Shown: piece after piece, positions 1-11,797 of the stretch | Position numbering within the stretch: the stretch's first letter is position 1 | Layout: each line of letters starts with the position of its first letter | From: Neckera pumila | Taxonomy: Eukaryota; Streptophyta; Bryopsida; Hypnales; Neckeraceae | Assembly: GCA_963969595.1 (NCBI GenBank) | Contig: OZ018409.1 | Coordinates: forward strand, 33,989,282-34,053,281 | DNA length: 64,000 bases | Direction of reading: 5' to 3' | Program-made: the position numbers and the translations under genes | Notes under the pieces: generated by a model | Databases searched by the model: none | Seen by the model: only the letters and a program-made list of their open reading frames with translations | Told to the model about the DNA's origin: nothing

Positions 1-1074
1 GCACTTTTGGCAGTTTTAGAATTGTTCAAGTGTCCTTTGTTAAACGCTTCATCTACTTTTGAAATTTGGCACATATGTAACTAAAATGATATGCCATAAA
101 GTTGTCAAAAGAAACAAATTTTTGTTTTAAAATCAAATACTAGAAACAAGGATAAAGAATCAACATTTGAACCATCAAGATAAATGATCTCATAGCCTGA
201 TGTGGTTCATTGATGGAATCGAGAGACTATGTCCTGAAATTGCCCCAACCAACCTCTTACAAAATCTTCCCATCTCCCATTGGTTGCAAAAATGCAAAAA
301 ATTACAAGTCCTTGTATGTTCAAAATATATTTGAGCTTGGAGTATTTATGCTATGTGTCATTAAAAAGAAGATGAAGTTTCTTACAAATTAGGAAACCAT
401 CTGAAAACTGTAGTTGAATATCAATTAACCTCTAAAGGCCACCATGATTGCATTTTTTGCAACTACATTTGTAGAAAACTTGATATGTGAACCTCATTAA
501 TAGTTCATGAACAACAAAGAGACCTTTAACAATTCTTGTTGTAAAATCCGGTGGTGTAATATGATCAAGAAATTATTAACTAAGTGATTTTTGGTGAAAT
601 TCTGGAGAATGGAGAAGGCACTCTAGGTTGTCAATTTAGATTTTTATATCTTTTTTTTCCACATCTTAAATGATGCAAAAAAATTATACATCAAAATCAT
701 GATGATATGTACCCAAGGGAAAAACCCAAAGTTTTTTGAGAACTTTTGAGCATTCCAATTTCAGAATATATACAATGTACCACCTATTCAAATATCTTTC
801 ATAATCAATTTTGTCAACAATAGCATGTTCTCAAAAATTGTGCAGAGACATCAATCTTTTCTTTATAGGAAAGCTACATATATGTCTTCTTTCATGTCAA
901 CTATAGTAATCATCAAAAATTATCCATATGAATGAGGAATTATGCTTTTTACAAGAGCTAGTCAAGAAAATAAGAACTATGTCCTCCCCCCACGGCGGGC
1001 CCTTCAGAGGTTAAAGTAGGTATATTCAAAACCAACCTACTAAGAAAAATGACACTATTTAGTAGCAACCTAAA
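1..1074. other. AT-rich intergenic DNA, no gene seen
   Basis: Open frames here are short and have no recognisable motif. A fragment near 1003-1014 (CCCTTCAGAGGTTAA) resembles one end of the TTAA-flanked family found elsewhere in the window, but no partner end was found. Confidence 0.5.
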
Positions 1075-2800
1075 TCTAGGTGCATCAAATGTACAGTAGG
1101 GTACCAATCAAAATGGTGTTTTTTACATTCCGAGGAAAGAACTTTCACTCTCTGCCAACTTTGACACCCTCCCAAGGGCAAAAAAATTGGTTTTTTTATC
1201 ATGAATTTATTTTTCACAAGATAAGATCTATATTGATAACATATATACCAAATTTTAAGGTCAAAAGATTCATACAAAAAAAGATATACAAAAACTACCA
1301 ACTTGTATAGCTGTGAGAAAAATTTCACTACTGCCAATTTTGACAACCTCCCAAGGGTTGAATTTATTATTTTACCATTAATTTTTCTTAAAAAGATCAT
1401 CTCTATGATGGTAACATGTGCACTAAATTTAAATTTCAAAAGACTTATAAAAAAAATGATATTCGAAATTTACCAACATGTGAAGTTGTGTGAAATAATT
1501 TCACTATTGCCAACTTTGACACTCTCCTAAGGGCTGAATAATTGCTTATTTATAATGGATTTTTTTTTGCAAGATCATATCTATATTGATAACATATGTG
1601 ACAAATTTCAATGTCAAAAAAATTGACTTACAAAACTATATTTGAAATCTACCAACATGTGTAGTTGTGAGAAAAAATTCACTACTGCCAAATTTGATAG
1701 TATTCCAAGGGCTGAGAAAACAACATTTTACCACAAAACTTTTTTTCATGAGATTATCTCTATGTTAATAACATGTGCATTAAATTTCAAGTTCAAAAGA
1801 TTTACACAAAAAAAAAAGATATTCTAATTCTACCTACATGTGTAGTTGTGAAAATGATTTTTTACATCCATGTGAAATTTTACCTATAAAATGATACTAT
1901 CACAAGGGCTGAAAAAATCATTTTTACAACTACACATGTTGGTAGAATCACAATATCTTTTTTTGCGTGAATCTTTTGAACTTGAAATGTGGCACACTAG
2001 TGTTTGTTTTTTCATTTTCCATGAAGTGGCGAAGTGGCAATATTAAATGTTATGGTGGTGCTCCAAGTTTCAACATTCACCCACATACTAGATAGAAAAT
2101 GTAATACTACGTATCTATAATTCTATTTTCATTCACAATGTGGCAATTTCATCTAAGATTTTTCTTAAACTTGAAGTTTTTGGGCAATTTCATCCAAACT
2201 TTTACTAAAAATTTCCTCTAGGCTTGGTGCTAGGTCAAAAAATTTGGTGCAAATTTTGCACCAGATTGCCTAAAAAAAGACACTGTGGCACACATGTTAT
2301 CAATATAGAGATGATCTTGCCAAAAAAATTCATTATAAATAAGCAATTTTTCTGCCCTTGAGAAGGTGTCAAAGTTGATGGTAGTGAAATTATTTCTCAC
2401 AACTACACATGTTGGTAAATTTCAAATATCTTTTTTTTTATAAGTGTTTTGAATTTGAAATTTGGCACACATGTTATCAACATAGTGAAAAACTCTGGGA
2501 AAAAATTCATGGCAAATTTTGTTTTTCAATCCTTAGGAGGCTGTCAAAGTTGGCAATGGTGAAAAAAATTTTAGAGCTACACATGTTGGTAGGTTTTGAA
2601 TATCTTTTTTTGGATGAATCTTTTAGCCTTGGAATTTGGTACACGTGTTATTAACATAAAAAAATGTTGTGACAACAAATTTATGATAAAATACTAATTC
2701 TTAAGTTCTCGGGAGGCTGTCAAAGTTGGCAGCATTGAAGATTTTTTCCTTGCAAATTTGAAAACGCCATTTTGATTGGTACCCCAACTATACAATAGCA
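1075..2800. repeat. Foldback element with ~178-bp tandem units in inverted arms
   Basis: The outer ends are inverted copies sharing the core GGTACCAATCAAAATGG (left near 1098, right as its complement near 2768). The left arm holds at least four direct units marked by GCCAA(C/T)TTTGAC at 1154, 1333, 1509 and 1687, spaced 176-179 bp, plus a decayed fifth unit near 1880. The right arm holds the same unit inverted at about 2368, 2543 and 2719, spaced 175-176 bp. The centre (about 1990-2280) is a different dispersed repeat. Terminal arms built from internal tandem repeats are the layout of classical foldback transposons. No transposase ORF is present and no target duplication was resolved. Confidence 0.75.
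1996..2275 (+). repeat. Dispersed ~285-bp repeat, copy 1
   Basis: This block is repeated in the same orientation at about 12657-12945 with high similarity over its whole length, from TTTTCATTTTCCATGAAGTG to the palindromic TTGGTGCAAATTTTGCACCA region. It sits exactly at the centre of the foldback element around it, so it is either a nested insertion or the native spacer. No coding capacity. Confidence 0.8.
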
Positions 2801-3555
2801 TTGCATAGTGTTGCTTTTGGGTATACTATTGGTTTTGGGAGTACTAACCTTTAGTTATGACCCTTTTTTTTATTTTTGACCGTTCAGTTCATTATAAGTT
2901 ACCTAAAATATTAACCTTATAAAGACAATGACCAATAGATGACTTTCCATGTCACTATAGAAATGAAGAATGTACATGTTGGTTCAAAAATCAAATTATT
3001 TTTGAGTGATTACCTTGGTCATAGGCCGACATTCTTCCAAAGTTGACCTTATAAGGACGTTGACGTCCTAAAAGGTTAGATAGGTGACTTCACTATTAAC
3101 TAGTGTGCCTTGTGCCATTGCCACAATATAATAAAATAAAAAATAAAAGTACTTTTCTAATTTTTTAATTCAAAAAACTTTGAAATTCAATAACTTTCAC
3201 ATTGTAGGTCCAAATGCCATGAAACAAAGCCCATGTAGTCATGCACCCCTCTTCACAAAGAGCTTCCAATGGTACCAAGAACATGATCATGGGACGCATA
3301 GTTCCAGAGATCTCACCGTAATAAACAAATAAAGCAAAACAATCAAACGTCCTAATTTAAATTCTGGATTGTACAAACAAAAAATGAACCTATTGGTTCA
3401 ACAATAGGTATATTTTTTATGACTACCTTGATCATGAGGGCTATGCCTACTTCCGAGGTTAACCCTTACGGCTCAATTCTTTTTTGAATTTTTGCACATT
3501 TTGTTTATGTCTCAATAAAAAAATATTAGGTACTGCAATTTCATAAACCCGATCT
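2801..3555. other. Intergenic DNA, no gene seen
   Basis: No ORF with a recognisable motif and no repeat with a second copy was identified here. Confidence 0.45.
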
Positions 3556-3559
3556 TTAA

Positions 3560-4455
3560 CTCCTAAAGGCCCAAGGCCTTTTTTTAGCCAAAAACACCCA
3601 AATCTACCATTTTTATGATAAAGAGTAAAAAAAACGAAAAAATGTTTTTTTTGCACATATAACTGTAGGATCTTTCACCTAACTAGTATGAGAATGTGTG
3701 GAAAAAATTTCAAAATTTTTGACCGCATAGATTGCAAGATTTCTGCGATAAAAGTGAAAAAAAACAAATTTTTCAGCACATTGTGGGACTAGATTTTATG
3801 ACTTTGAACATTTTTAACTTAAATTTTTTGCACTACAGGATTTTGAGCTTTAAATCTTTATAGTAGAAAATTGATTTGAGAATCTCGAGGAAAAAAAAAT
3901 CCAAAAAAACTTAATTTTCATTACTAAAAAAAATTGCTAAATAGAAGTAGGTACGAAATAGAAGGAAAATTTAAAATATTAATATCTTTATATCAAATTA
4001 AGAAGCACTAATCCCAATGGTGAGATTGTTCTTGCAAAAAACTAAACCTTGTAGAACTTTTTTTTGAAAAATTGTTAAAATTGCATTCTGAAATGAAACC
4101 CACAAGTATTTTTTTCAAGAAGTTGCTCTAAGTGCTCGAAAAACAAGATTGTCCATAACTTTCTCATAGAAAAACAAATGAAATGAATCAAAACTTTCCA
4201 TATAGAAAAAATATAATCTAGAAGAAAAAAAGTTTAAAGAAAAATGAAAAAAGAAATTGCAAATATTTTTTTGCTTCCCTTTGTCCCCTGTTTTGAGCTT
4301 ATTTGGGCATAACTTTTTTTCCCGGGCACCAATTGAAAAAAAAATTATATTTCTATCTTCAAAAAAAGTTTCGAAAAATCACGACAAAAATTCAGCCCAT
4401 AGGTACCTACCCGTAATCCCATTTGTCCCTCGAAGGGAGAATGGACTTTTAGGGG
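3560..4455 (-). mobile_element. TTAA-flanked non-autonomous element, 0.9-kb subtype
   Basis: The left end is TTAA followed by CTCCTAAAGGCC; the right end is GGACTTTTAGGGG followed by CTAA, probably a mutated TTAA. The interior is an inverted-orientation relative of the element at 13117-14018: both carry a block around GTAGGATC..CACACATTCTCATA and a block encoding RYLP-IPFVPRR in one frame, the latter a chance open frame rather than a gene. About 896 bp. No transposase was seen. Classification as piggyBac- or Sola-like rests on the TTAA target and CCC-starting ends, so it is an inference. Confidence 0.7.
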
Positions 4456-5149
4456 CTAAAAAAGGTTATCTTTTCAAGATTCAAATATAGTAGAAATTTT
4501 AATAAAAGTCGAGCTAGGATCGATTGGATACATTATTGTAGAGAAGTTATTAAATTCAGGGAAGGTCATTTGCATTCATGACGTTTGTATGCGACCCACT
4601 ACAAGAAAATGGGGGTATAAATGACGGCGGAGTCATTTGTGCATGTCCGAAATGACTGCATCTCAACCGGACCTCTCTAATTGCACCCTTTGGCATTCTC
4701 CAAGTCATTTATCAGTCGCAGTCGCGACTAGGGGATGAAGACACAATAAAATCAGACTTCTTGTGGGAGTTTTCATCAAAGGTTCATTTGTTTTCTTATT
4801 GTGGAGGTCATAGTCATCTTTTGCAACTTGACCTCACTAATCTGCGACTTGCAAATGACTAATCTGCAACTTATAAATAACTTCTTTTTCGTTGAAGGCA
4901 CCTTTGGAGGAATTTGATGTTGCCTTTGTAGATTTTGCTATGCTAACGTGTTTGCGGTTTAGAAATAAGTCTTTTTCTAGTTGCTTTCTAGTCGTACACT
5001 AATTGTTTCTTAATGATTTCCTACACTACTAGAAAATTCAGCTTTATTGTTGATTTGGTTGTATAGACTTGATTCACTTTTCCGTTGATTTAAAGAATAA
5101 TTTGTTGATTTGGATAGAAATCAATAGAAAAGTGAACCAAATGAACAAT

Positions 5150-6430
5150 ATTAGAATTGCAAATCTACAATTGTTTTAGATTATAGAATTTCAGATCTGT
5201 TATTTTTTTAGATTTAGAATTTCAGATCTACATTTCTTTTGGATCTTAGAATTTCAAATCTATTTTTTTTCTAGATTTCAAAATTTCAGATCTACCTTAT
5301 TCCTAGATTTCAAAAATTCAAATACTGGTGTTTAATAGATTTCATTGATTTGGGAAACCTCACAATTTCATAGATTTTAAAATTTCTTGGATTTTAAATA
5401 TTTTTTGATTTCTATACATTATAAAAATCTACAAGTTGTAAAAATCTATACTCTACAGAAATCTACAAATCTATATTCTCTAGAAATCTACAAATTATAG
5501 AAATCTTAGAATTAAATCAAGAAAATTCATTGTATAAGACTACAACAACTTATAGGTCTTATATGTCCAACTTCATGATGTTCTTTACAATTGATATGGA
5601 ACAATTGATTCAACACAAATGGGAATGAACTTTAAAAGCAACTAACAAACAACTGGAAAATGACTAAGAAACAACTAATGTAGGACTTGAAAGCGACTAG
5701 GACATGACTAGCTACCTTCACAATTAGAAAATCTAGCTTTTTTGTTGATTTGGTTGCATAGATTTGATTCACTTTTCTATTGATTTGGAGAGTAATATGT
5801 GATTTGGATAGAAATCAATAGAAAAATGAACCAAATGAATGCAACGAAATCAACACAAAAACCGAATTTTCTAATTGTGAAGCTAGTCTTGTCCTAGTTG
5901 CTTTCAAGTCCTACATTAGTTGTTTCTTAGTCATTTTCAGTTGTTTGTTAGTTGCTTCTAAAGTTCATTCCTATTTGTGTTGGATCAATTGTCCCATATC
6001 AATTGTAAAGAATATCATGAAGTTGGACATATAAGACCTATAAGTTGTTGTAGTCTTATATAATGAATTTTCTTGACTTAATTCTAAGACTTCTATAATT
6101 TGTAGATTTCTAGAGAGTATAGATTTGTAGATTTCTATAGAATATAGATTTTTATAATGTATAGAAATCAAAAAATATTTAAAATCCAAGAAATTTTAAA
6201 ATCTATGAAATTGTGAGGTTTTCCAAATCAATGAAATCTATTAAACACCAGTATTTGAATTTTTGAAATCTAGGATTAAGGTAGATTTGAAATTTTGAAA
6301 TCTAAAAAAAAAATAGATTTGAAATTCTAAGAACCAAAAGAAATGTAGATCTAAAATTTTAAATCTAAAGAAATAACAGATCTAAAATTCTAAAATCTAA
6401 AATAAATGTAGATTTGAAATTCAAATATCT
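5150..6430. repeat. Large imperfect palindrome inside the CACTA element
   Basis: The left arm (about 5160-5718) and right arm (about 5884-6420) are inverted copies; for example ATAAGACTACAACAACTTAT on the left matches its complement near 6040 on the right. The ~165-bp spacer (5720-5883) has its own inverted ends starting CTTCACAATTAGAAAAT. A sequence close to that spacer also begins the left side at 5024 (CACTACTAGAAAATTC), which suggests a nested CACTA-like insertion followed by inverted duplication. A transcript through it would form a hairpin of more than 500 bp. Confidence 0.8.
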
Positions 6431-6610
6431 TGAAAAAGGTAGATCTAAAATTCAAATATCTTGAAAAAAGATAGATTTGAAATTCAAATATCTTGAAAAA
6501 AAGTAGATTTGAAATTCAAATATCTTTGAAAATAGGTAGGTTTGAAATCCAAATATCTAGAAAAAAGGTAGATCTAAAATTCAAAAATCTTGAAAAAAAG
6601 TAGATCTTAA
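6409..6610 (+). repeat. ~33-bp tandem repeat, about six units
   Basis: Units of the form GTAGATTTGAAATTCAAATA followed by TCTTGAAAAA repeat about six times with 32-34 bp spacing. They lie at the outer edge of the right palindrome arm inside the CACTA element. Confidence 0.85.
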
Positions 6611-7067
6611 ATGACTTGCAAATGACTACAAAATGACTTGCAAATGACTGCTGACATGGCAAGCTCAATTGCTCAAAGCACTTGCCACCTCAGACTTCTT
6701 CATCCAACGCCCATCCAAGGAAAAAATGGATGGTGATAATAAGCACTGCAGTCATTTATAAACGACTTGTCCACAATGTCCCTAGGGGGCCTGAGTCATT
6801 TTGTAGTCAAATATGTCCGAAATGACTGCCTGAAGTCATTTTTGAGTCATTTATTGAAGTCATTTACACCCCCAATTTCTTGTAGTGACCCAGGTTGGAA
6901 CTAATGTAATACATTATTGTAGAGAGTTTTCTTACTTTAAAAAGTGTTGTTTACTAGAAGTTCTACTATATTGCATTGGATGAATGAAAAGTTAGTTGGA
7001 CAAAAAAGTGTTTGCAAGCCCTCTGTTCATCTTCCAAAACATGAACATTGGAACATTTAAGGGTTAA

Positions 7068-7430
7068 CCCATTGAAGACTGGTCAACCACTTTTGGGTCA
7101 AAATTGACAATTTTCCATTGGTAGCCAAAGTTTTAGAATGAATTTGGATACGGACAAAAGGAGGCAGGTGTGGGGAATTGGGAACCAAATGCATTGGGAC
7201 AAGAATCAGGGTAATCTGGGACAACAATCTGTGTGGGCATGCATTTTGGGTGTTGGGAAAACAAACAAAATACTAGCTGAAAAGACAGCAGAGCCCCAAG
7301 CATTCATGCCAATTCCATCGGTACGGTCAAATTTCCAGAATGCATCACAGTTTGGTATTTTATTCCATGTCCAACCTAGGATCAAAAAATGCCTTGCCCA
7401 CCTCCAGAATCGACCACAGTCCTTAATGGG
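7068..7430. mobile_element. TTAA-flanked MITE, 0.36 kb
   Basis: The element starts CCCATTGAAGACTG and ends in its inverted counterpart CAGTCCTTAATGGG. It is bounded on both sides by TTAA (7064-7067 and 7431-7434). The terminal inverted repeats are about 14 bp. The interior is more GC-balanced than its surroundings and contains a 98-codon chance ORF without a recognised motif. It shares the TTAA target and CCC start with the larger elements in the window but not their interior. Confidence 0.7.
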
Positions 7431-7434
7431 TTAA

Positions 7435-8660
7435 ATAACTAGCTCGGACAGATATGAAAATTCATAGATTTTATTATGAAATAGATTATAGACTCAGAAC
7501 TGCAATTTTTAAGGCTTAAGTCACATATTCTATTTTCCAAACAATTAGGAAAATAAATTTAAAATCATTGGAAAAATGGAATCTTAAAACAAAACAACAA
7601 CTTCATGTCACGTTCAGAATTCCACATCCGTACAATTGTAAAGAGGAAAAATCTAAGCTTCTTCTGATAAAACATTCTAAAGCACTGTTCCCAACCATCA
7701 TCTCTTCGGTATCGCTGAAGGGTGGTCGGCAATACAAACACTTTCATTATCGAAAAGGTGTGAGGATCTGTGCCAAGAATGAAGATGTCCAGAGAAATTT
7801 TCCTTTGAATTAGCTCCTTTCAAGGATGTTACGAACCGCACTTGGTCACGAAATTCAATGCACTTCTATCCACTAGACCAAAAATTATGCAACAAATGTA
7901 CCACATATCCAACCAAACTCAGTCAAGGCCTTATCATCAAGGTGGGGGTAAGGCAATACTTTGCATCCTAGAACTCCTACCAAGGACAAGGTCAGCGCCT
8001 AACTTGAGACCCACGTCAATAACGTCGCCAGATTTCAAACATCCAAACAATAAGTGTACTGAACAGAAATACACACTCATGTAGTCTAAGCATTACACCG
8101 TATGCTTACAAGCTAACAATAGCATAACAGCGCCTGGAAAGAGTGAGTTATCAACACGTACGCACTAATGTGGTGGAACATGGTGACCAAATTAAAATAT
8201 AAAGACTTTGGAGTATTTGGTAACAACAAAAGGCGCCTGAGGAACGCTCATTCCATGAAACAACGGAAGTCTATGGACTGACAGATAACTCAAAAGAAGG
8301 ATTTCTGACGGCTACCATTCAAAAGCACCTCGAACTTAAGGTGAACCGAATCAGACTTGAAATAGAAGCTTACTGTATTGTATACTAAACGGTTGATTTG
8401 ATTAACACTAACCGGTGGGCCTCGTGAAATCCTGAGCAATCCATCATTGAGTACCTCCCTCACCATTGCCGCCACCCTAAGTCTTTTTAAAATTCTTCAA
8501 AAGCTGCAAGCGAGACACAAAACGAACAACCCATAAGGATAGAAAGAGACGTCTTGAAAGTCAGTTGTGAAACATGCGCCCACCGTAAGGATCTTGAAAC
8601 AGACCTGACCTCAGAATCAGTTAAGACAATCAGTTACAAGAGATGACAAAATGTTCATAA
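7435..8660 (-). other. 3' flank and probable 3' UTR of the HY5-like gene
   Basis: Base composition is closer to the gene than to the AT-rich surroundings. No exon with a known domain was found. On the minus strand an AATAAA hexamer lies at 7470-7475 and could be the polyadenylation signal, which would give a long (~1.1 kb) 3' UTR. Short ORFs here have no family resemblance. A second, unrecognised transcript cannot be excluded. Confidence 0.4.
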
Positions 8661-11600
8661 CTAATATGAAATACCGAATTGCATATTCATTCCAAGGTCC
8701 TTTTTACTAACAGAAGCCAATACCTGTCGCAGCATCTGATTTTCTCTTTGAAGAGTGGTTACTCTCTCTTCCAGCTCTGCATTTCGATGCTCCAATTCCT
8801 TGGATCTGACCTCCAAGTCACTTAAGTATGCTTTTTTCCGTTCTCTCGCTTGCTGAGCTGACACACGATTCCTAAGCAGCCTATTCAAACAAAAACAACT
8901 GGTCAATTAAAAACCAAGGGCACGCAAAGTGAACCTACTGAGACGACACAATATTTTCCAAAATTCTTTGCAGCCAGATCTAAACGTGGTCAAGAAGATG
9001 TATACTTCGTAGAACGACAAAAGAAGGAAAGAAGCTAGAATTGGCTTAAAGAAAAAACAAACTCTTCTAATGTGGAGATTTTCACATTAACAAACAAGAA
9101 CGACCACATCTTGTTGAACTTTTTGGACAGTTCTAAATACAAAGGGTACACTTTTCCATTTTTTGATCCTCTACTTTACAGTCCTTCTAGAACCGAGTAA
9201 GATTGATTACCTTAACACTCTACCACCGAAAACATTTACTGATTTTTAATTAAATAAATCCTGAAAGTGGATTTTAAGTCTCAAATGTTAATATACTTAA
9301 ATGAAATGAAATACAGCTTCCCGACCACTCTAAAAATGACAAACTACATAGAATCTAAGCAAAATTGTGGCAATTAAGAGTCATTTATTTGACTGGGACA
9401 ATAGTAAATAAAATAACTCTAAAAAAACCTCCCAACTCTCGCAAATCAAAAGCTTGTACCTCTGCACAATGAAAGAAAAAATCAAAGACACAGCGCTATA
9501 AGATAGGCGTTAAATATGTGAATGAGGACCTTTTCAGACGTTTGTGTTCCTTATCTGCAGAAGCCCCGCCTCGTTTTCGATGAGAGGATCCAGTCGGACC
9601 TTTATCTTGCGTATGTGACAAACCTGGAACCCCTCCACCGGTCTTCGCAGACATCTCTGGAACCCTCCTAACATCACAATCGCTTTCATTACCTGCCACA
9701 CCAAATGCACCGTACTCAGCAACGATTTAATGCTTTGCAATCCGCCTCCACGACTTCCAAATAACGAAGTGGAGAAAATTGGCAATAGAGATAGTAGAGA
9801 GGATTACCATCTTTCATGAGTTTGTCACCAGTTGCATTAACCAAAGGCGGTGATACTGACATGTCGGTGCCTGTCTGCTGCTTTGATGAGGCTGGAGAAG
9901 AAGCGGGCCCTGCAGTGAAAACCTGCTTAGGCAAGATTTCCTCCAATTCTTGGTGCTCAACAAACATGACAGGTTTCAAATTCCGGCCACTATCAATCTC
10001 TTCTCTGAAACCCCTCCTGCTACTATTTGCAACACTATTGTTGGTCCCAACAACTGAGCTCAGGAATCTGTTCCCGTTTCCTGCGCGTGCCATTCCATTT
10101 GCTCATTTAGATGCACTACCGTTCCTTCCAACATTCTTCAATTCCTGCTGCAATGAAAAAGCGACCCAGCGAACCTCGCCAAATGCTAGTGCAAGCCTTT
10201 CAACTGAACACCCTCAAACCAATGAATGACTGCCCAAATCTGTTCACTCCATTGCCAAAGAATCCTGTAAGTCGTGGACGATTTATAATAGCAACAGAGA
10301 CCCACGAACCTATAAAACACACACTAAGAGACGATACACCCGCTGATTCGCACCTCAGATATATTATTTCCATAGTCTTCTTGCACTATCACAATACGAA
10401 TTATAGTTCGGATCCAAGTTGGATCAGCATTAATCAGTGGTACAATTTAATCATTAAAACCATTCCACCTACAATTTAACTATGTCCTGCAGCTTATACA
10501 TCATGATTCAGACCTTTGAGGTTCGGTCTCATTTTCTACGGCACCAGTATACTCAAAACAGAGACTGGCGAAAGACTTTAACTCCTCGAAGTGCTCTGGT
10601 GATCTACTCTATGACAAAATTGAAAACGCCTCAAAAATGTGATCCTCCGTTCACATCAATCTAAGAACATTTGTGAAGAATCCTCGATAACACAATTGCA
10701 AAAGATCAAAATTGAGACCTTGGCAATGGGGTTGAAACGCACATAATCATGTGACAGGCTCAGCGGACTATGTTTCTCGGCTATAGATTGTTGAACTCAA
10801 GCTTAGTGACATCCTAGAAACGCTACGATCGTCCCCTACCGATACCCCTAGATGCCTTCCTCGATTTCGACCAACCAGTTGAATGTTACCAACATTCTCT
10901 CCTGTAACCATTCAGACGACTAACTACAGATGAATCGGCGGTGTCCCAACTATCCCAAAAATGTTCGGTTCCATGAGTTATCCTCTACATTGAGCTGCAA
11001 AGATCCAGATGCAAAAAGAAGTAAGGGAAGAACACAAAAGAGTCCCCTCTTAAAAGTTTGCCACACGAGCATTGCAAGGGCAACCTCTATCTAGTCAATT
11101 GCTTGCCCCGAAGAAAAACCGTTCCCAAACACTGAAATACTCCTACTGCATTTCACACAAATTCGCACAACCTTTTCGCTGTCCACTACTCAGATGATTC
11201 ACGGACCATCTGCAGCAACCCCATCGACTCGAATATGAACCAAGCAACATGACAATCATCCAAGCATATCAAACAATTTACCGCTCATACCAGATGGAGC
11301 TCCTAATCCGGCATAAATACAACAACTCTCGACTCCCGGCGAAATAATGCAATTACACTCACCCTTCCAGAAAAGGAAAAATAAAAATAAAAATAAAAAT
11401 AAAAATAAAAATAAAAATAAAAAAATAAAAAATAAATTACTTATATAACAAAGAAGCCTCAAACTGCTCGAACATCCTCAACCAAAACCAAAAATTAAGT
11501 TACTCCATCCAACAAATCAGGTACGTAACCAGAGATTTCACAAACAAAAAAATTTTCATTACAAGAAAAAAAAAAAAAAAGAGAGAAAGCCAAAGACAGA

Positions 11601-11797
11601 CACAACGGAGCAAAAGACTAACCTTGCAAGTGGTTGGAAGCACACGCTGCGGGATCCGTCACGTCCGGCACCTCAGCATCGGTCTCGTCGCCGGAGTCGC
11701 CCGACGAGTAACAATCAGAAGGATGATCCGCGTCGGAATCCGCGTCACACTGCACCTTGGAGGAGTCCCCGTGGTTAACCTCATCAAAGTCTGTCAT
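8661..11797 (-). CDS. HY5: HY5-like bZIP transcription factor (4 coding exons)
   Basis: Nuclear bZIP factor of the HY5/HYH family, which binds ACGT-core promoter elements to drive light-regulated development and is degraded through COP1. Modelled exons: 11797-11623, 10080-9808, 9692-9530 and 8880-8661, all with GT-AG borders and consistent phase; 276 aa. Visible parts: an acidic N-terminal exon (residues 1-58); a COP1-binding motif [11 protein letters not shown] at about 152-162; the basic region at about 197-225 with N208-x7-R216 in [16 protein letters not shown]; and a zipper with leucines at 226, 233, 240, 247 and 254. The bZIP is almost identical to angiosperm HY5, but the protein is far longer than Arabidopsis HY5 (168 aa) because of about 150 extra N-terminal residues. 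The acceptor at 10081 is pyrimidine-poor. The alternative is a start at the in-frame ATG at 10093 of an upstream-extended exon 2, with an in-frame stop just before it. The bZIP exons are certain; exon 1 is less so. Confidence 0.9.
11376..11436 (+). repeat. (AAAAAT)n microsatellite in HY5 intron 1
   Basis: About ten copies of AAAAAT or close variants lie within the first intron of the HY5-like gene, near its 5' splice donor (11621-11622). Confidence 0.95.

Larger units (their letters stand above)
4597..6887. mobile_element. Non-autonomous CACTA (En/Spm, CMC) DNA transposon
   Basis: Both ends read CACTACAAGAAAwTGGGGGT as inverted repeats and the element is bracketed by a perfect 3-bp direct repeat ACC (4594-4596 and 6888-6890). 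These are the diagnostic features of the CACTA superfamily. Subterminal regions carry repeated copies of the ATGACT/AGTCAT motif and TGTCCGAAATGACTGC on both sides, as expected of transposase-binding subterminal repeats. The 2.29-kb interior has no transposase and is mostly a large palindrome and a tandem repeat, so the copy must rely on a transposase encoded elsewhere. Confidence 0.93.

Noticed and set aside
1147..2790. CRISPR-like or centromeric satellite array
   Set aside because: The units are in two opposed arms with defined outer ends, and the count is too low for a satellite; CRISPR does not apply to plant DNA.
7138..7434. 98-codon ORF as a gene
   Set aside because: Covers the interior of a TTAA-flanked MITE and runs through its terminal repeat.
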